Translations under genes and position numbers: made by a program
The notes under the pieces: model-generated
What the model was told of the DNA's origin: nothing
Databases searched by the model: none
Seen by the model: only the letters and a program-made list of their open reading frames with translations
From: Wujia chipingensis
GTDB lineage: Bacteria; Bacillota; Clostridia; Lachnospirales; Lachnospiraceae
Assembly: GCF_014337155.1 (NCBI RefSeq)
Contig: NZ_CP060632.1
Span: 186,001 to 250,000, forward strand
Length of the DNA stretch: 64,000 bases
Direction: 5' to 3'
Shown here: positions 26,053 to 34,309 of the stretch, piece after piece
Layout of the letters: every line of letters starts with the position of its first letter
Position numbering within the stretch: position 1 is the first letter of the stretch

Positions 26053-26640
26053 ATGGAACAGAAATTTGGAAAAATCACAGTAGAGACTTGTGAAGCAGAT
26101 GGTGTAGAGATTGAGGGATTGAAAGTAATCACACCTTCTGTGTTTGGCGATGATAGAGGCTATTTTATGGAGACTTACAATTATAATGATTTTGCAGCGG
26201 CAGGCATTGATTGTACATTTGTACAGGATAACCAGTCCAGCTCTAAGAAAGGTGTGCTTCGAGGATTGCATTTCCAGATCAATTATCCACAGGATAAGCT
26301 TGTGCGTGTTGTAAGTGGAGAGGTATTTGATGTGGCGGTGGATCTGCGGGAAGGATCAAAGACATTTGGTAAATGGTTTGGCGTTCGTTTGTCTGCAGAG
26401 AATAAGAAACAGTTTTTCATTCCAAAGAACTTTGCGCATGGATTCATCGTATTATCCGATCATGCAGAGTTTTGTTATAAATGTACAGATTTCTATCATC
26501 CAAACGATGAGGGCGGACTGCTCTGGTCTGATCCGGAAATTGGCGTAGAATGGCCGATGCCAGAAGGAATGACGGTAGAAGATCTGACATTCTCAGAGAA
26601 GGATACCAAGTGGAGTGGTATTAAGGAGTATAAAAAATAG
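26053..26640 (+). CDS. rfbC: dTDP-4-dehydrorhamnose 3,5-epimerase
   Basis: The 195-residue cupin-fold enzyme has the expected family features: FGDDRGYFMETY at the start, VQDNQSSSKKGVLRGLHFQ with the catalytic histidine, FFIPKNFAHGF, and YKCTDFYHP with the catalytic tyrosine region. It makes dTDP-4-keto-L-rhamnose, the substrate of RfbD. Good AAAGGAAAAGG site before the ATG. It is directly followed by the exporter genes, which implies that rhamnose is part of the glycan exported by this ABC system. Confidence 0.95.
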   Translation: MEQKFGKITVETCEADGVEIEGLKVITPSVFGDDRGYFMETYNYNDFAAAGIDCTFVQDNQSSSKKGVLRGLHFQINYPQDKLVRVVSGEVFDVAVDLREGSKTFGKWFGVRLSAENKKQFFIPKNFAHGFIVLSDHAEFCYKCTDFYHPNDEGGLLWSDPEIGVEWPMPEGMTVEDLTFSEKDTKWSGIKEYKK

Positions 26641-26642
26641 GC

Positions 26643-27476
26643 ATGGAAAAGAAAACAACTTCACGGTTTCGACAATTTATAAATCTTCCGATCGAATTAG
26701 TTCAAAATCGGACATTGATCGGAAATCTGGCGAAGAATGATTTTAAGACACGGTTTGCAGGTTCTTATTTGGGTGTGATCTGGGCATTTGTGCAGCCGAT
26801 TGTCACAGTTGTTGTGTATTGGTTTGTGTTTACCGTGGGATTGCGCCAGGGTAGACCGAGCGGGCACCCGTTTGTACTGTGGCTGATGGCAGGACTTGTT
26901 CCGTGGTTCTTTTTTTCAGAGGCGTTGAACGGTGGAACAAATGCATTGATCGAGTACAACTATCTGGTAAAGAAAGTTGTATTTAACATCGATATATTAC
27001 CGCTGGTGAAAGTATTGTCGGCAATCTTTGTACATGTGATATTTACGGCATTTACGATTGTTTTATGCTGGTGCAATGGATATATCCCAAGTGTTTATTT
27101 GTTGCAGATTATATATTATATGATTTGTAACTTCCTGCTTGTGTTAGGATTGGCGTATTTTACATCTGCGGTGGTTGTTTTTTTTCGGGATCTGACACAG
27201 ATTGTAAATATTGTATTACAGATTGGAATGTGGATGACTCCAATTATGTGGAATATATCGGATATTTTGGTGAACCATCCAACTTTAGCAAAAGTATTTA
27301 AATTAAACCCGATGTATTATATTGTAGATGGATTTCGAAATGCGTTGCTGGATCATATTTGGTTTTGGGAGAAGCCGTTATGGACACTTGCCTTTTGGAT
27401 TATTACATTGCTATTCTTTGTTATAGGTGTGAATGTGTTTAATCGACTGAAGGTGCATTTTGCAGATGTGTTATAA
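26643..27476 (+). CDS. Polysaccharide ABC exporter permease (Wzm/TagG type)
   Basis: This 277-residue integral membrane protein has six hydrophobic segments and the ABC-2 permease pattern of O-antigen and teichoic-acid exporters: AKNDFKTRFAGSYLGVIWAF at the start, MAGLVPWFFFSEALNGGTNA, and WMTPIMWNI further on. With the ATPase encoded 18 bases downstream it would form a two-by-two transporter that moves lipid-linked glycan across the membrane. Start two bases after rfbC. Confidence 0.93.
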   Translation: MEKKTTSRFRQFINLPIELVQNRTLIGNLAKNDFKTRFAGSYLGVIWAFVQPIVTVVVYWFVFTVGLRQGRPSGHPFVLWLMAGLVPWFFFSEALNGGTNALIEYNYLVKKVVFNIDILPLVKVLSAIFVHVIFTAFTIVLCWCNGYIPSVYLLQIIYYMICNFLLVLGLAYFTSAVVVFFRDLTQIVNIVLQIGMWMTPIMWNISDILVNHPTLAKVFKLNPMYYIVDGFRNALLDHIWFWEKPLWTLAFWIITLLFFVIGVNVFNRLKVHFADVL

Positions 27477-27494
27477 GAAAAAGAGAGATAAATT

Positions 27495-28808
27495 ATGAGC
27501 GAGACGGCGATTCGTGTACAGAATGTAACGAAATTATATAAATTATATGATAAACCATCCGATCGATTCCGGGAGTCCCTGGGTTTAACGAAAAAAGTAT
27601 TGCATCGCGAACATTATGCATTGCATGATCTTAATTTTGATATTAAAAAAGGGGAATGTGTTGGAATTATTGGGACAAATGGTTCTGGCAAATCAACGAT
27701 TCTCAAGATTATTACCGGAGTTCTGAATCCGACAAGTGGTAATGTGGAGATCGATGGACGTATTTCTGCATTGCTTGAGTTGGGAGCTGGATTTAATATG
27801 GAATACACAGGACTTGAGAATGTGTATTTAAATGGAACTATGATTGGCTTTACCAAGAAGGAGATTGATGCAAAGCTGGATTCAATATTGGAATTTGCAG
27901 ATATTGGAGAGTTTATTCATCAGCCGGTTAAAACATATTCTTCCGGTATGTTTGTACGGTTGGCTTTTGCAGTAGCGATTAACATAGATCCGGAAATTTT
28001 GATTGTAGATGAGGCGTTGTCTGTTGGTGATGTATTCTTTCAAACAAAATGTTATAAAAAGTTTGAGGAATTTAAAGAACAGGGAAAAACTATATTGTTC
28101 GTAAGCCATGACCTGAGCAGTATCAGTAAATATTGTGATCGTGTTGTGCTGTTGAATAAGGGAGTAAAACTGGCAGAGGGACGTCCAAAAGAAATGGTTG
28201 ACATGTATAAAAAGGTGCTGGTTGGTCAGTTGGATTTGGAACATGTGGACGAGGAAACAGAAAATATTGCCAAGGCACCAAGTATGGAGGCAGCAAAATC
28301 TGTAAAAGAAGCAAAATGCTGGAAGGATTTGCTTTCACAAAATGAAAATGCCATTGAGTATGGTGATAAGAAAGCAGAGATTATTGATTATGCGATTGTA
28401 GATAGCTGTGGAAATATTACCAATACGATTGAAAAAGGAAAACCTTTCACAGTGCGTATGAAGGTGCAGATGCATGCGCCAATTGAGTATCCGATATTTG
28501 CATTATCCATCAAAGATCCAAAGGGAACAGAAATTACCGGTACAAATACGATGTTTGAAAAGACTGATTTTGAGGTTGGCCCCATTATGGAGATATCTTT
28601 TGAGCAGGATATGAATCTGCAGGGAGGCGAGTATCTTCTTTCGCTTGGTTGTACTGGTTATAATGGCACGGATTTCACGGTATATCATCGTTTATATGAT
28701 GTATGCAATATCACAGTCGTGTCAGATAAAAATACAGTTGGATATTACGATATGAACTCGAAGATTACAGTTCAGACTTATGAAGGGACGAATATATGCA
28801 GAAAATAG
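27495..28808 (+). CDS. Polysaccharide ABC exporter ATPase with Wzt-like C-terminal domain
   Basis: The N-terminal 240 residues are an ABC ATPase: Walker A GTNGSGKST at about 60, the signature region VKTYSSGMFVRLAFA, Walker B ILIVDEAL at about 169 and the LFVSHD switch histidine. It extends to 437 residues, with a beta-rich tail (about 290-430) like the carbohydrate-binding Wzt C-domain that recognises a finished glycan end (IEYGDKKAEIIDYAIVD, LSLGCTGYNG). TagH-type ATPases lack such a lectin-like tail, so export here may depend on a terminal tag on the chain. The next gene starts 13 bases before its stop. Confidence 0.93.
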   Translation: MSETAIRVQNVTKLYKLYDKPSDRFRESLGLTKKVLHREHYALHDLNFDIKKGECVGIIGTNGSGKSTILKIITGVLNPTSGNVEIDGRISALLELGAGFNMEYTGLENVYLNGTMIGFTKKEIDAKLDSILEFADIGEFIHQPVKTYSSGMFVRLAFAVAINIDPEILIVDEALSVGDVFFQTKCYKKFEEFKEQGKTILFVSHDLSSISKYCDRVVLLNKGVKLAEGRPKEMVDMYKKVLVGQLDLEHVDEETENIAKAPSMEAAKSVKEAKCWKDLLSQNENAIEYGDKKAEIIDYAIVDSCGNITNTIEKGKPFTVRMKVQMHAPIEYPIFALSIKDPKGTEITGTNTMFEKTDFEVGPIMEISFEQDMNLQGGEYLLSLGCTGYNGTDFTVYHRLYDVCNITVVSDKNTVGYYDMNSKITVQTYEGTNICRK

Positions 28809-29713
28809 GTTCCATAACAATTGATGACACATACTATCCTGGCAAGGATTTGTACAGTGACGGCGAAATTGAAGATGAAATGCTGGATATAGCAAAAAAT
28901 GTTCCGGTTTCTGAGTATAATCGTGTGATAGCAGAGCGAAAATCCTGGGCGATTTTGTATCATTTTTCAAATGTCAGGGAGAATATTGTACAATCCATGC
29001 CGATTACAAAAGAAGACAGTGTGTTGGAGATAGGAGCAGGTTGTGGAGCAATTACTGGTGTACTTGCTCGTATGGCAAAAAATGTAGATGCGGTGGAACT
29101 TTCTATGAAACGTTCGCTGATTAACGCGTATCGGCATCAGGAAGCAGATAATATCACAATTAAAGTTGGTAATTTCCAGGAAGTGGAACAACATCTGGAG
29201 AAGAAATATGATGTAATCACGTTGATTGGTGTATTTGAATATGCATGTAGTTATATCAATAGTGAACAGCCATATGCAGAATTTTTAGAAATTATCAAGA
29301 AGCATTTAACCAAAGATGGGCGACTTATTCTTGCGATAGAAAATAAATTTGGATTGAAATATTGGGCAGGATGCCGGGAAGATCATATAGCAACATTTTT
29401 TGGCGGAATTGAAGGGTATGCAAAAGATAGTTATGTGCGGACATTTTCTAAAAACGAGTTAGCCCATATGTTGGAACAGGCTGGTTTTTCTGAGCATACT
29501 TTTTATTATCCATACCCGGATTATAAGCTGCCTGAAAAGATCTTTTCGGATGAATATCTGCCACATGAGAATGAACTGAATGTAAATCATCGGAATTTCG
29601 ATCGGAATCGTGTACGATTGTTTGACGAAAATAAAGTGTATGGAGAATTGATTAGAGCAGAAATGTTTCCAGAGTTCTCAAACTCATTTTTGATTGTAGC
29701 CAAAGGAGTGTAG
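28796..29713 (+). CDS. Class I SAM-dependent methyltransferase
   Basis: SAM binding is shown by DSVLEIGAGCGAITGVLARM at about residue 77, followed by VDAVELSMKR and a catalytic-loop-like VITLIGVFEY. The protein has 305 residues and no membrane segment. It overlaps the Wzt-like ATPase gene by 13 bases and is followed one base later by a kinase-like gene. In Gram-negative ABC-dependent systems, WbdD methylates and phosphorylates the chain end that Wzt reads; position and partner suggest a related capping role here. Confidence 0.85.
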   Translation: MQKIGSITIDDTYYPGKDLYSDGEIEDEMLDIAKNVPVSEYNRVIAERKSWAILYHFSNVRENIVQSMPITKEDSVLEIGAGCGAITGVLARMAKNVDAVELSMKRSLINAYRHQEADNITIKVGNFQEVEQHLEKKYDVITLIGVFEYACSYINSEQPYAEFLEIIKKHLTKDGRLILAIENKFGLKYWAGCREDHIATFFGGIEGYAKDSYVRTFSKNELAHMLEQAGFSEHTFYYPYPDYKLPEKIFSDEYLPHENELNVNHRNFDRNRVRLFDENKVYGELIRAEMFPEFSNSFLIVAKGV

Positions 29714-29714
29714 G

Positions 29715-30953
29715 ATGGAGCGATTAATTTATACAAAATATTCGAATCAACGTCATCCAGACTACGCGATTCGTACCGATATTGTTTGTCGGGAGGACGG
29801 AAGCCGCGTTGTGCGGAAATATGCAGATACAAGATTGGCACGTCCGCATATTGAACATATGAATGAGGTATATGCATTGTTGAAAAAAGAGTTTGCAGGG
29901 AGCCGTTTGTGTGCAAATCGGGCAAACCTTACAGATGCATATATCGAATTTGAATATATAGATGGAGATACACTAGAGGCTGTATTAGATGCATGTCTGG
30001 CAAATGATGACAAGGATGGATTTGCGGAGTTAGTAAAACAGTATGCTTCCGAAATCCGGCAAGTATATTTGAGTGAACAGTCAGTATGTGGAGAAAGAAG
30101 TCAGGACGAAATAGAACAATATCAAAAGGCGTTCGGGGAAATAACACTTCCGGTATCTGTACCTTTTTCCAAAGGGGTAGATATTGATTTAATATTTTCC
30201 AACATTATGGTACAGGGGAATACATGGATAGTGATTGATTATGAGTGGACCTTTGACTTCCCGGTTCCTGTGGATTTTTTACTTTGGCGTGCGGGTAAAG
30301 TATATTTGGAGAATTATGCAAACCGTGCGAGCATTGATGAAACAGAGATGAATCGGATGCTTGGAGTTACACCTGAGAATGTATCCGCTTACCGGCAGAT
30401 GGAACTGCATTTTTTGCAGCAATACTGCTACAGAGATCGGAGCGATTTATATGCATTGTATGGAACAATGGGACAGTATGTCATGAATCTGGATCTCGAA
30501 GAAGCAATTAAGGGAAATGAAAATGGAACAAATCAGGTTCAACTGTATTATGATACGGGAAAAGGATATTCGGAAGCAGAAAGTGATATCATCCGTATTT
30601 ATCCAGATGAAAAAGGTGAGTTTCATTTGCAAAGAAAGCTGCCTGATGCTTTGCGGAATTTAAGGATTGATCCGGGTGAGATTCCGTGTGTTGTATATAT
30701 TCAGAAGGCAGTTGGATATACGGAAAATGCATCTTATGAATTAGAGTATCGGACAAATGGATACCGGTTTGACAAACGTGCGTATGTGATGGAACAGGGC
30801 GATCCACAGATTTATATTAAAAACATGAAGGAACACACCTATTTGATAGAGTTTGATTATACCATTCAGGCAGATGCTGCGATTGTGCAGGAAAAGGCAG
30901 CCAGTGTCAAAGGATGGGAAAAATTAAAAGGGATGATACAACATGCAAAATAA
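29715..30953 (+). CDS. Kinase-like protein, candidate glycan-cap kinase
   Basis: No family is obvious at once, but the middle has a protein/aminoglycoside-kinase-like catalytic pattern: DLIFSNIMVQ at about 158 fits the DxxxxN loop, and VIDYEWTF after it the metal-binding aspartate strand. Upstream, ADTRLARPHIEHM and IEFEYIDGDTLEAVL fit the N-lobe. The C-terminal 180 residues are beta-rich and of unknown function. The gene starts one base after the methyltransferase stop, with an AAGGAGTG site. Together they look like a two-gene version of the WbdD methyltransferase-kinase. This is an inference from motifs and order. Confidence 0.6.
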   Translation: MERLIYTKYSNQRHPDYAIRTDIVCREDGSRVVRKYADTRLARPHIEHMNEVYALLKKEFAGSRLCANRANLTDAYIEFEYIDGDTLEAVLDACLANDDKDGFAELVKQYASEIRQVYLSEQSVCGERSQDEIEQYQKAFGEITLPVSVPFSKGVDIDLIFSNIMVQGNTWIVIDYEWTFDFPVPVDFLLWRAGKVYLENYANRASIDETEMNRMLGVTPENVSAYRQMELHFLQQYCYRDRSDLYALYGTMGQYVMNLDLEEAIKGNENGTNQVQLYYDTGKGYSEAESDIIRIYPDEKGEFHLQRKLPDALRNLRIDPGEIPCVVYIQKAVGYTENASYELEYRTNGYRFDKRAYVMEQGDPQIYIKNMKEHTYLIEFDYTIQADAAIVQEKAASVKGWEKLKGMIQHAK

Positions 30954-32346
30954 ATTTACGAGCAGAAGTAAACATTTGGATTTCATCATATTGGATCTTA
31001 TCTGTATAGAGGTGTCTTACTGGTTGGCATATTATATCAGGCTTGGAAGGCTTGTGAATTCCACACCAGGGGAATATACAATGATGAATATTATGGTTAT
31101 TTTAATACATTTATCCATCATGTTTATTTCGGAAGGGTATTCTGGAATTTTAATGCGGAATGCCATACAGGAATTGAAAAAAGTAGTCATTCATAATGCA
31201 GAGATGTTTGCAGTGATTTTGTTTATATTGTTCTTTGCGAAACAATCTTCGGTGTATTCTCGAATATTGTTTGCGTTGTTTGTGGTCATTGACACAATTA
31301 CCATGTATATTGTACGTCTTGTGAGAAAGAAAGTATTATATTCCAATGAGGACAAAGAGCGCGGAAAAGGACAGATGCTTATTGTTACGAATCATGCACA
31401 TGCGCAAAGCCTGGTAAAAGGGTTGGCAGAAAGTGGATATCGAAATTACCTGATCCATGGAATCGTTATTCTGGATAAGGATATGACCGGTCAGAAAATC
31501 GATGGTATTGATGTTGTTGCAGATGCTGGAGGAATGTATGAATATGTAAAATCCAATATTATTGATGAGATATTTTTAGAGTATGATGGAGAAGGCGTTG
31601 CAGAAATCACCAAACGATTTCTCGCGATGGGTGTTGTAGTACACGTAAGTATCAATAATATTCTTCCGGGAACTCCGAATGCGGCTGTAGAGAATATTAG
31701 TCATTATACGGTAATTACAACAAGTATTAATATCATGTCATTCAAACAAAAGGTTATTAAACGATTGATGGATATTGGAGTATCTATTATAGGGATGGCG
31801 ATTACGGCAATATTATTTGTCATATTTGCGCCGATTATCTTTATACAGTCACCGGGTCCAATCTTTTTCAAACAGGAACGTGTTGGAAAGAATGGAAGAC
31901 GGTTTAAGATTTATAAATTCCGATCTATGTATATGGATGCAGAAGAACGGAAGAAAGAACTTATGGCACAGAATAAAATGTCCGGTTTGATGTTCAAGAT
32001 GGATGATGATCCGCGTGTAACACCAATCGGCAGGTTTATGCGGAAGACAAGTATTGATGAGTTTCCGCAGTTTATCAACATATTCAAGGGCGATATGAGT
32101 TTGGTTGGAACAAGACCGCCAACGGTGGATGAATATAATCAGTATGATCAGCACCATAAGAGTCGACTTGCTATGAAACCAGGACTTACAGGTATGTGGC
32201 AGGTATCCGGGCGTAGCGAAATTACGGATTTTGAAGAAGTAGTTCGATTGGATAACGAATATATTATGAATTTTAGTATTAGTTTGGATATTAAGATACT
32301 GATAAAGACCGTATTTACGGTGTTGAAGAGAAAGGGATCGGTATAG
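30943..32346 (+). CDS. Undecaprenyl-phosphate sugar phosphotransferase (WbaP/EpsL-like)
   Basis: The initiating enzyme of glycan assembly: it transfers a sugar 1-phosphate from a nucleotide sugar to undecaprenyl phosphate on the inner membrane face. Four N-terminal membrane segments lie in residues 10-130, then a soluble Rossmann-like CoA_binding_3 domain, a further membrane hairpin near 270, and the catalytic Bac_transf domain: GPIFFKQERVGKNGRRFKIY, the KFRSM motif, TSIDEFPQFINIFKGDMSLV, GTRPP and KPGLTGMWQVSGR. Length 467 is normal. It overlaps the kinase-like gene by 11 bases. It is the only clear initiator in the window. Confidence 0.94.
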   Translation: MQNKFTSRSKHLDFIILDLICIEVSYWLAYYIRLGRLVNSTPGEYTMMNIMVILIHLSIMFISEGYSGILMRNAIQELKKVVIHNAEMFAVILFILFFAKQSSVYSRILFALFVVIDTITMYIVRLVRKKVLYSNEDKERGKGQMLIVTNHAHAQSLVKGLAESGYRNYLIHGIVILDKDMTGQKIDGIDVVADAGGMYEYVKSNIIDEIFLEYDGEGVAEITKRFLAMGVVVHVSINNILPGTPNAAVENISHYTVITTSINIMSFKQKVIKRLMDIGVSIIGMAITAILFVIFAPIIFIQSPGPIFFKQERVGKNGRRFKIYKFRSMYMDAEERKKELMAQNKMSGLMFKMDDDPRVTPIGRFMRKTSIDEFPQFINIFKGDMSLVGTRPPTVDEYNQYDQHHKSRLAMKPGLTGMWQVSGRSEITDFEEVVRLDNEYIMNFSISLDIKILIKTVFTVLKRKGSV

Positions 32347-32347
32347 G

Positions 32348-33430
32348 TTGGAGATGACGGCGTCCGTTGGAAATATAGTTTTATATATCTTGTTTTTGTG
32401 GATTGCGCCTGTATTTGTTGGTAATGCAATATGTAACAGATTGAGCATGCGGGGGACGATCCCTCGAAGTTTTGTTATGGGATATCTGAGTATGTGGGCA
32501 GTTTTTCAGATTATCACGGTTCCGCTTATTCTGTTGAAGGTAAGTTTCCTTGTGGATGTTGTTGTGTATTCGATGTTCCTTATTGGGATTATTGTTTATG
32601 GGATTGTGAAAAAAACATATTGTAGTATGACAATTCCAAAGGTAGAGCCATCTGCGTGGGTTGGAATCATCGTTATGCTTGCAACTGGAATATATATGAT
32701 TGTACAGTCATTCCGATTACAGCTCACAAATGCGGATGATACACGATTTGTTGTCAATGCAGTTGATACAGTTCGTACGAATCGAATGCTGCTTACAGAT
32801 GTGAACACGGGAAAGGAGATATTATCCTGGACCGGAGATTTGTTCAAGGATGTGATATCTCCGTGGGCGGTATTTGCAGCATATCTGTCGAAGATAACAG
32901 GCATTTCGGCGGCAAGCATGATGCATACATTTTTACCACCGGTATTGCTGGCGGTGATGATGTGCATCTTCTGGTTGGTTGCAGGTGAGTTATTTGATAA
33001 ACATATATATCGAGCTTTGTTTGTGATTCTTCTACTAGTAATGTATATGTATGGATATTTTTCGATCTACAATGCGGAAACTTTTACGATAATCCGGTTA
33101 TGGCAGGGGAAAGCAACTATGGCAGCGGTTGGAATACCGGCACTTCTGTATGCTTTTTTGCGGTTGTATCGATTACTTCCGGATGATAGACGATGGAAAG
33201 AAAAGACAGTATATAATGCGGAACAAAAAGGAGCAATCTGTATGGTATGGCTTACGGTGTTTGCAGTTGCGCTTCTTACAAGTATGAGCTATATACTTTC
33301 AACGGTTATGATTGGATGTTTTGGATTCGTATATGGAATTGCAAAGAAAAGCTTACGCACTGCGATAATGGTGTGGGGCACTTGTCTGGTCAATATCGCA
33401 TATCTTGGAATTTCAACATTGCTACATTGA
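32348..33430 (+). CDS. Multi-pass membrane protein, DUF6077-like N-terminal half
   Basis: The 360-residue protein has about nine hydrophobic segments and an extracytoplasmic loop with DDTRFVVNAVDTVRTN, reminiscent of the first loop of DUF6077 and GT-C-like proteins. It ends abruptly after a membrane segment (LVNIAYLGISTLLH), about half the length I expect for that family. The 34310 gene begins as though it were the other half. The start is TTG 32348 or ATG 32354; both have imperfect ribosome sites, and the gene is coupled to the preceding stop. Function unknown, probably sugar transfer or polymerisation at the outer membrane face. Confidence 0.65.
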   Translation: MEMTASVGNIVLYILFLWIAPVFVGNAICNRLSMRGTIPRSFVMGYLSMWAVFQIITVPLILLKVSFLVDVVVYSMFLIGIIVYGIVKKTYCSMTIPKVEPSAWVGIIVMLATGIYMIVQSFRLQLTNADDTRFVVNAVDTVRTNRMLLTDVNTGKEILSWTGDLFKDVISPWAVFAAYLSKITGISAASMMHTFLPPVLLAVMMCIFWLVAGELFDKHIYRALFVILLLVMYMYGYFSIYNAETFTIIRLWQGKATMAAVGIPALLYAFLRLYRLLPDDRRWKEKTVYNAEQKGAICMVWLTVFAVALLTSMSYILSTVMIGCFGFVYGIAKKSLRTAIMVWGTCLVNIAYLGISTLLH

Positions 33431-33458
33431 TTTCAGGATATGTATGGAGGAAGGAAAA

Positions 33459-34289
33459 TTGAGTAAGAAAGACATAAAGATTGTAATAGCGGCACATAAA
33501 CCTTATCGTATGCCGGAAGATACTATGTATGTACCATTGCATGTTGGCGCAGAGGGAAAGAAAAATCCGGATGGAACGCCGCTTGATCTGGGGTATCAGA
33601 AGGATAATGAAGGTGACAATATATCAGCGAAAAATCCAAATTATTGTGAATTGACAGGTATTTATTACGCTTGGAAAAATATACCAGCAGAGTATCTGGG
33701 ACTTGTACATTATCGGCGTTATTTTAAAGGGAAAAATAAAAGTAAGGATCCTTTTGCGTGTATCGTTACTGAACCAGAGATGGAGAAGATCTTTGAGACG
33801 CACCGTATAGTAGTGCCAAAGAAGCGTAAATATTATATTGAGACATTGTATTCACATTATGCACACACACATTATGCAGAACATTTGGATTGTGTGCGGG
33901 AAATCATTGGAGAACAATGTCCGGATTATCTGAACTCTTATGATAAAGTGATCAAACAAACTTCTGGCTATATGTTTAATATGATGGTGATGGAGCGTGC
34001 ATTGTTTGACTCGTATTGTGCATGGTTGTTTGCGATTCTTTTTGAGTTGGAAAAAAGGGTTGGTGAGAAACAACCGGAGATGTCAGCATTTCAGAGCCGT
34101 TTTTATGGACGGGTAAGTGAAATTATATTTAATGTATGGCTGGATTATCAGATTCAATCAGGCCAGATTTCACAAAAAGATGTGAAGGAACTGCCATTTA
34201 TCTATATGGAGAAGATAAACTGGTTCCGAAAAGGAATTTCCTTTTTAAAGGCAAAGGTATTTCATAAGAAATATGATAGCAGTTTTTAG
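33459..34289 (+). CDS. DUF4422 putative glycosyltransferase
   Basis: This is a complete, single-domain DUF4422 protein of 276 residues: IKIVIAAHKPYRMPEDTMYV at the start, GDNISAKNPNYCELTGIYYA, LGLVHYRRYFKG, and YMFNMMVMERALFDSYCAWL. The TTG start at 33459 has a perfect GGAGGAAGG site and yields the family's usual SKKDIKIVIA beginning; the frame is open further upstream but runs inside the previous gene. It probably adds a sugar in the cytoplasm. It lies between two genes that look like halves of one membrane protein. Confidence 0.85.
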   Translation: MSKKDIKIVIAAHKPYRMPEDTMYVPLHVGAEGKKNPDGTPLDLGYQKDNEGDNISAKNPNYCELTGIYYAWKNIPAEYLGLVHYRRYFKGKNKSKDPFACIVTEPEMEKIFETHRIVVPKKRKYYIETLYSHYAHTHYAEHLDCVREIIGEQCPDYLNSYDKVIKQTSGYMFNMMVMERALFDSYCAWLFAILFELEKRVGEKQPEMSAFQSRFYGRVSEIIFNVWLDYQIQSGQISQKDVKELPFIYMEKINWFRKGISFLKAKVFHKKYDSSF

Positions 34290-34309
34290 AGATAACAATA
34301 GGTGAAAAC

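Noticed and set aside
32348..33430. Wzy polymerase at 32348
   Set aside because: The soluble loop and abrupt end fit a DUF6077-type half protein better, and a more typical Wzy is at 40159.
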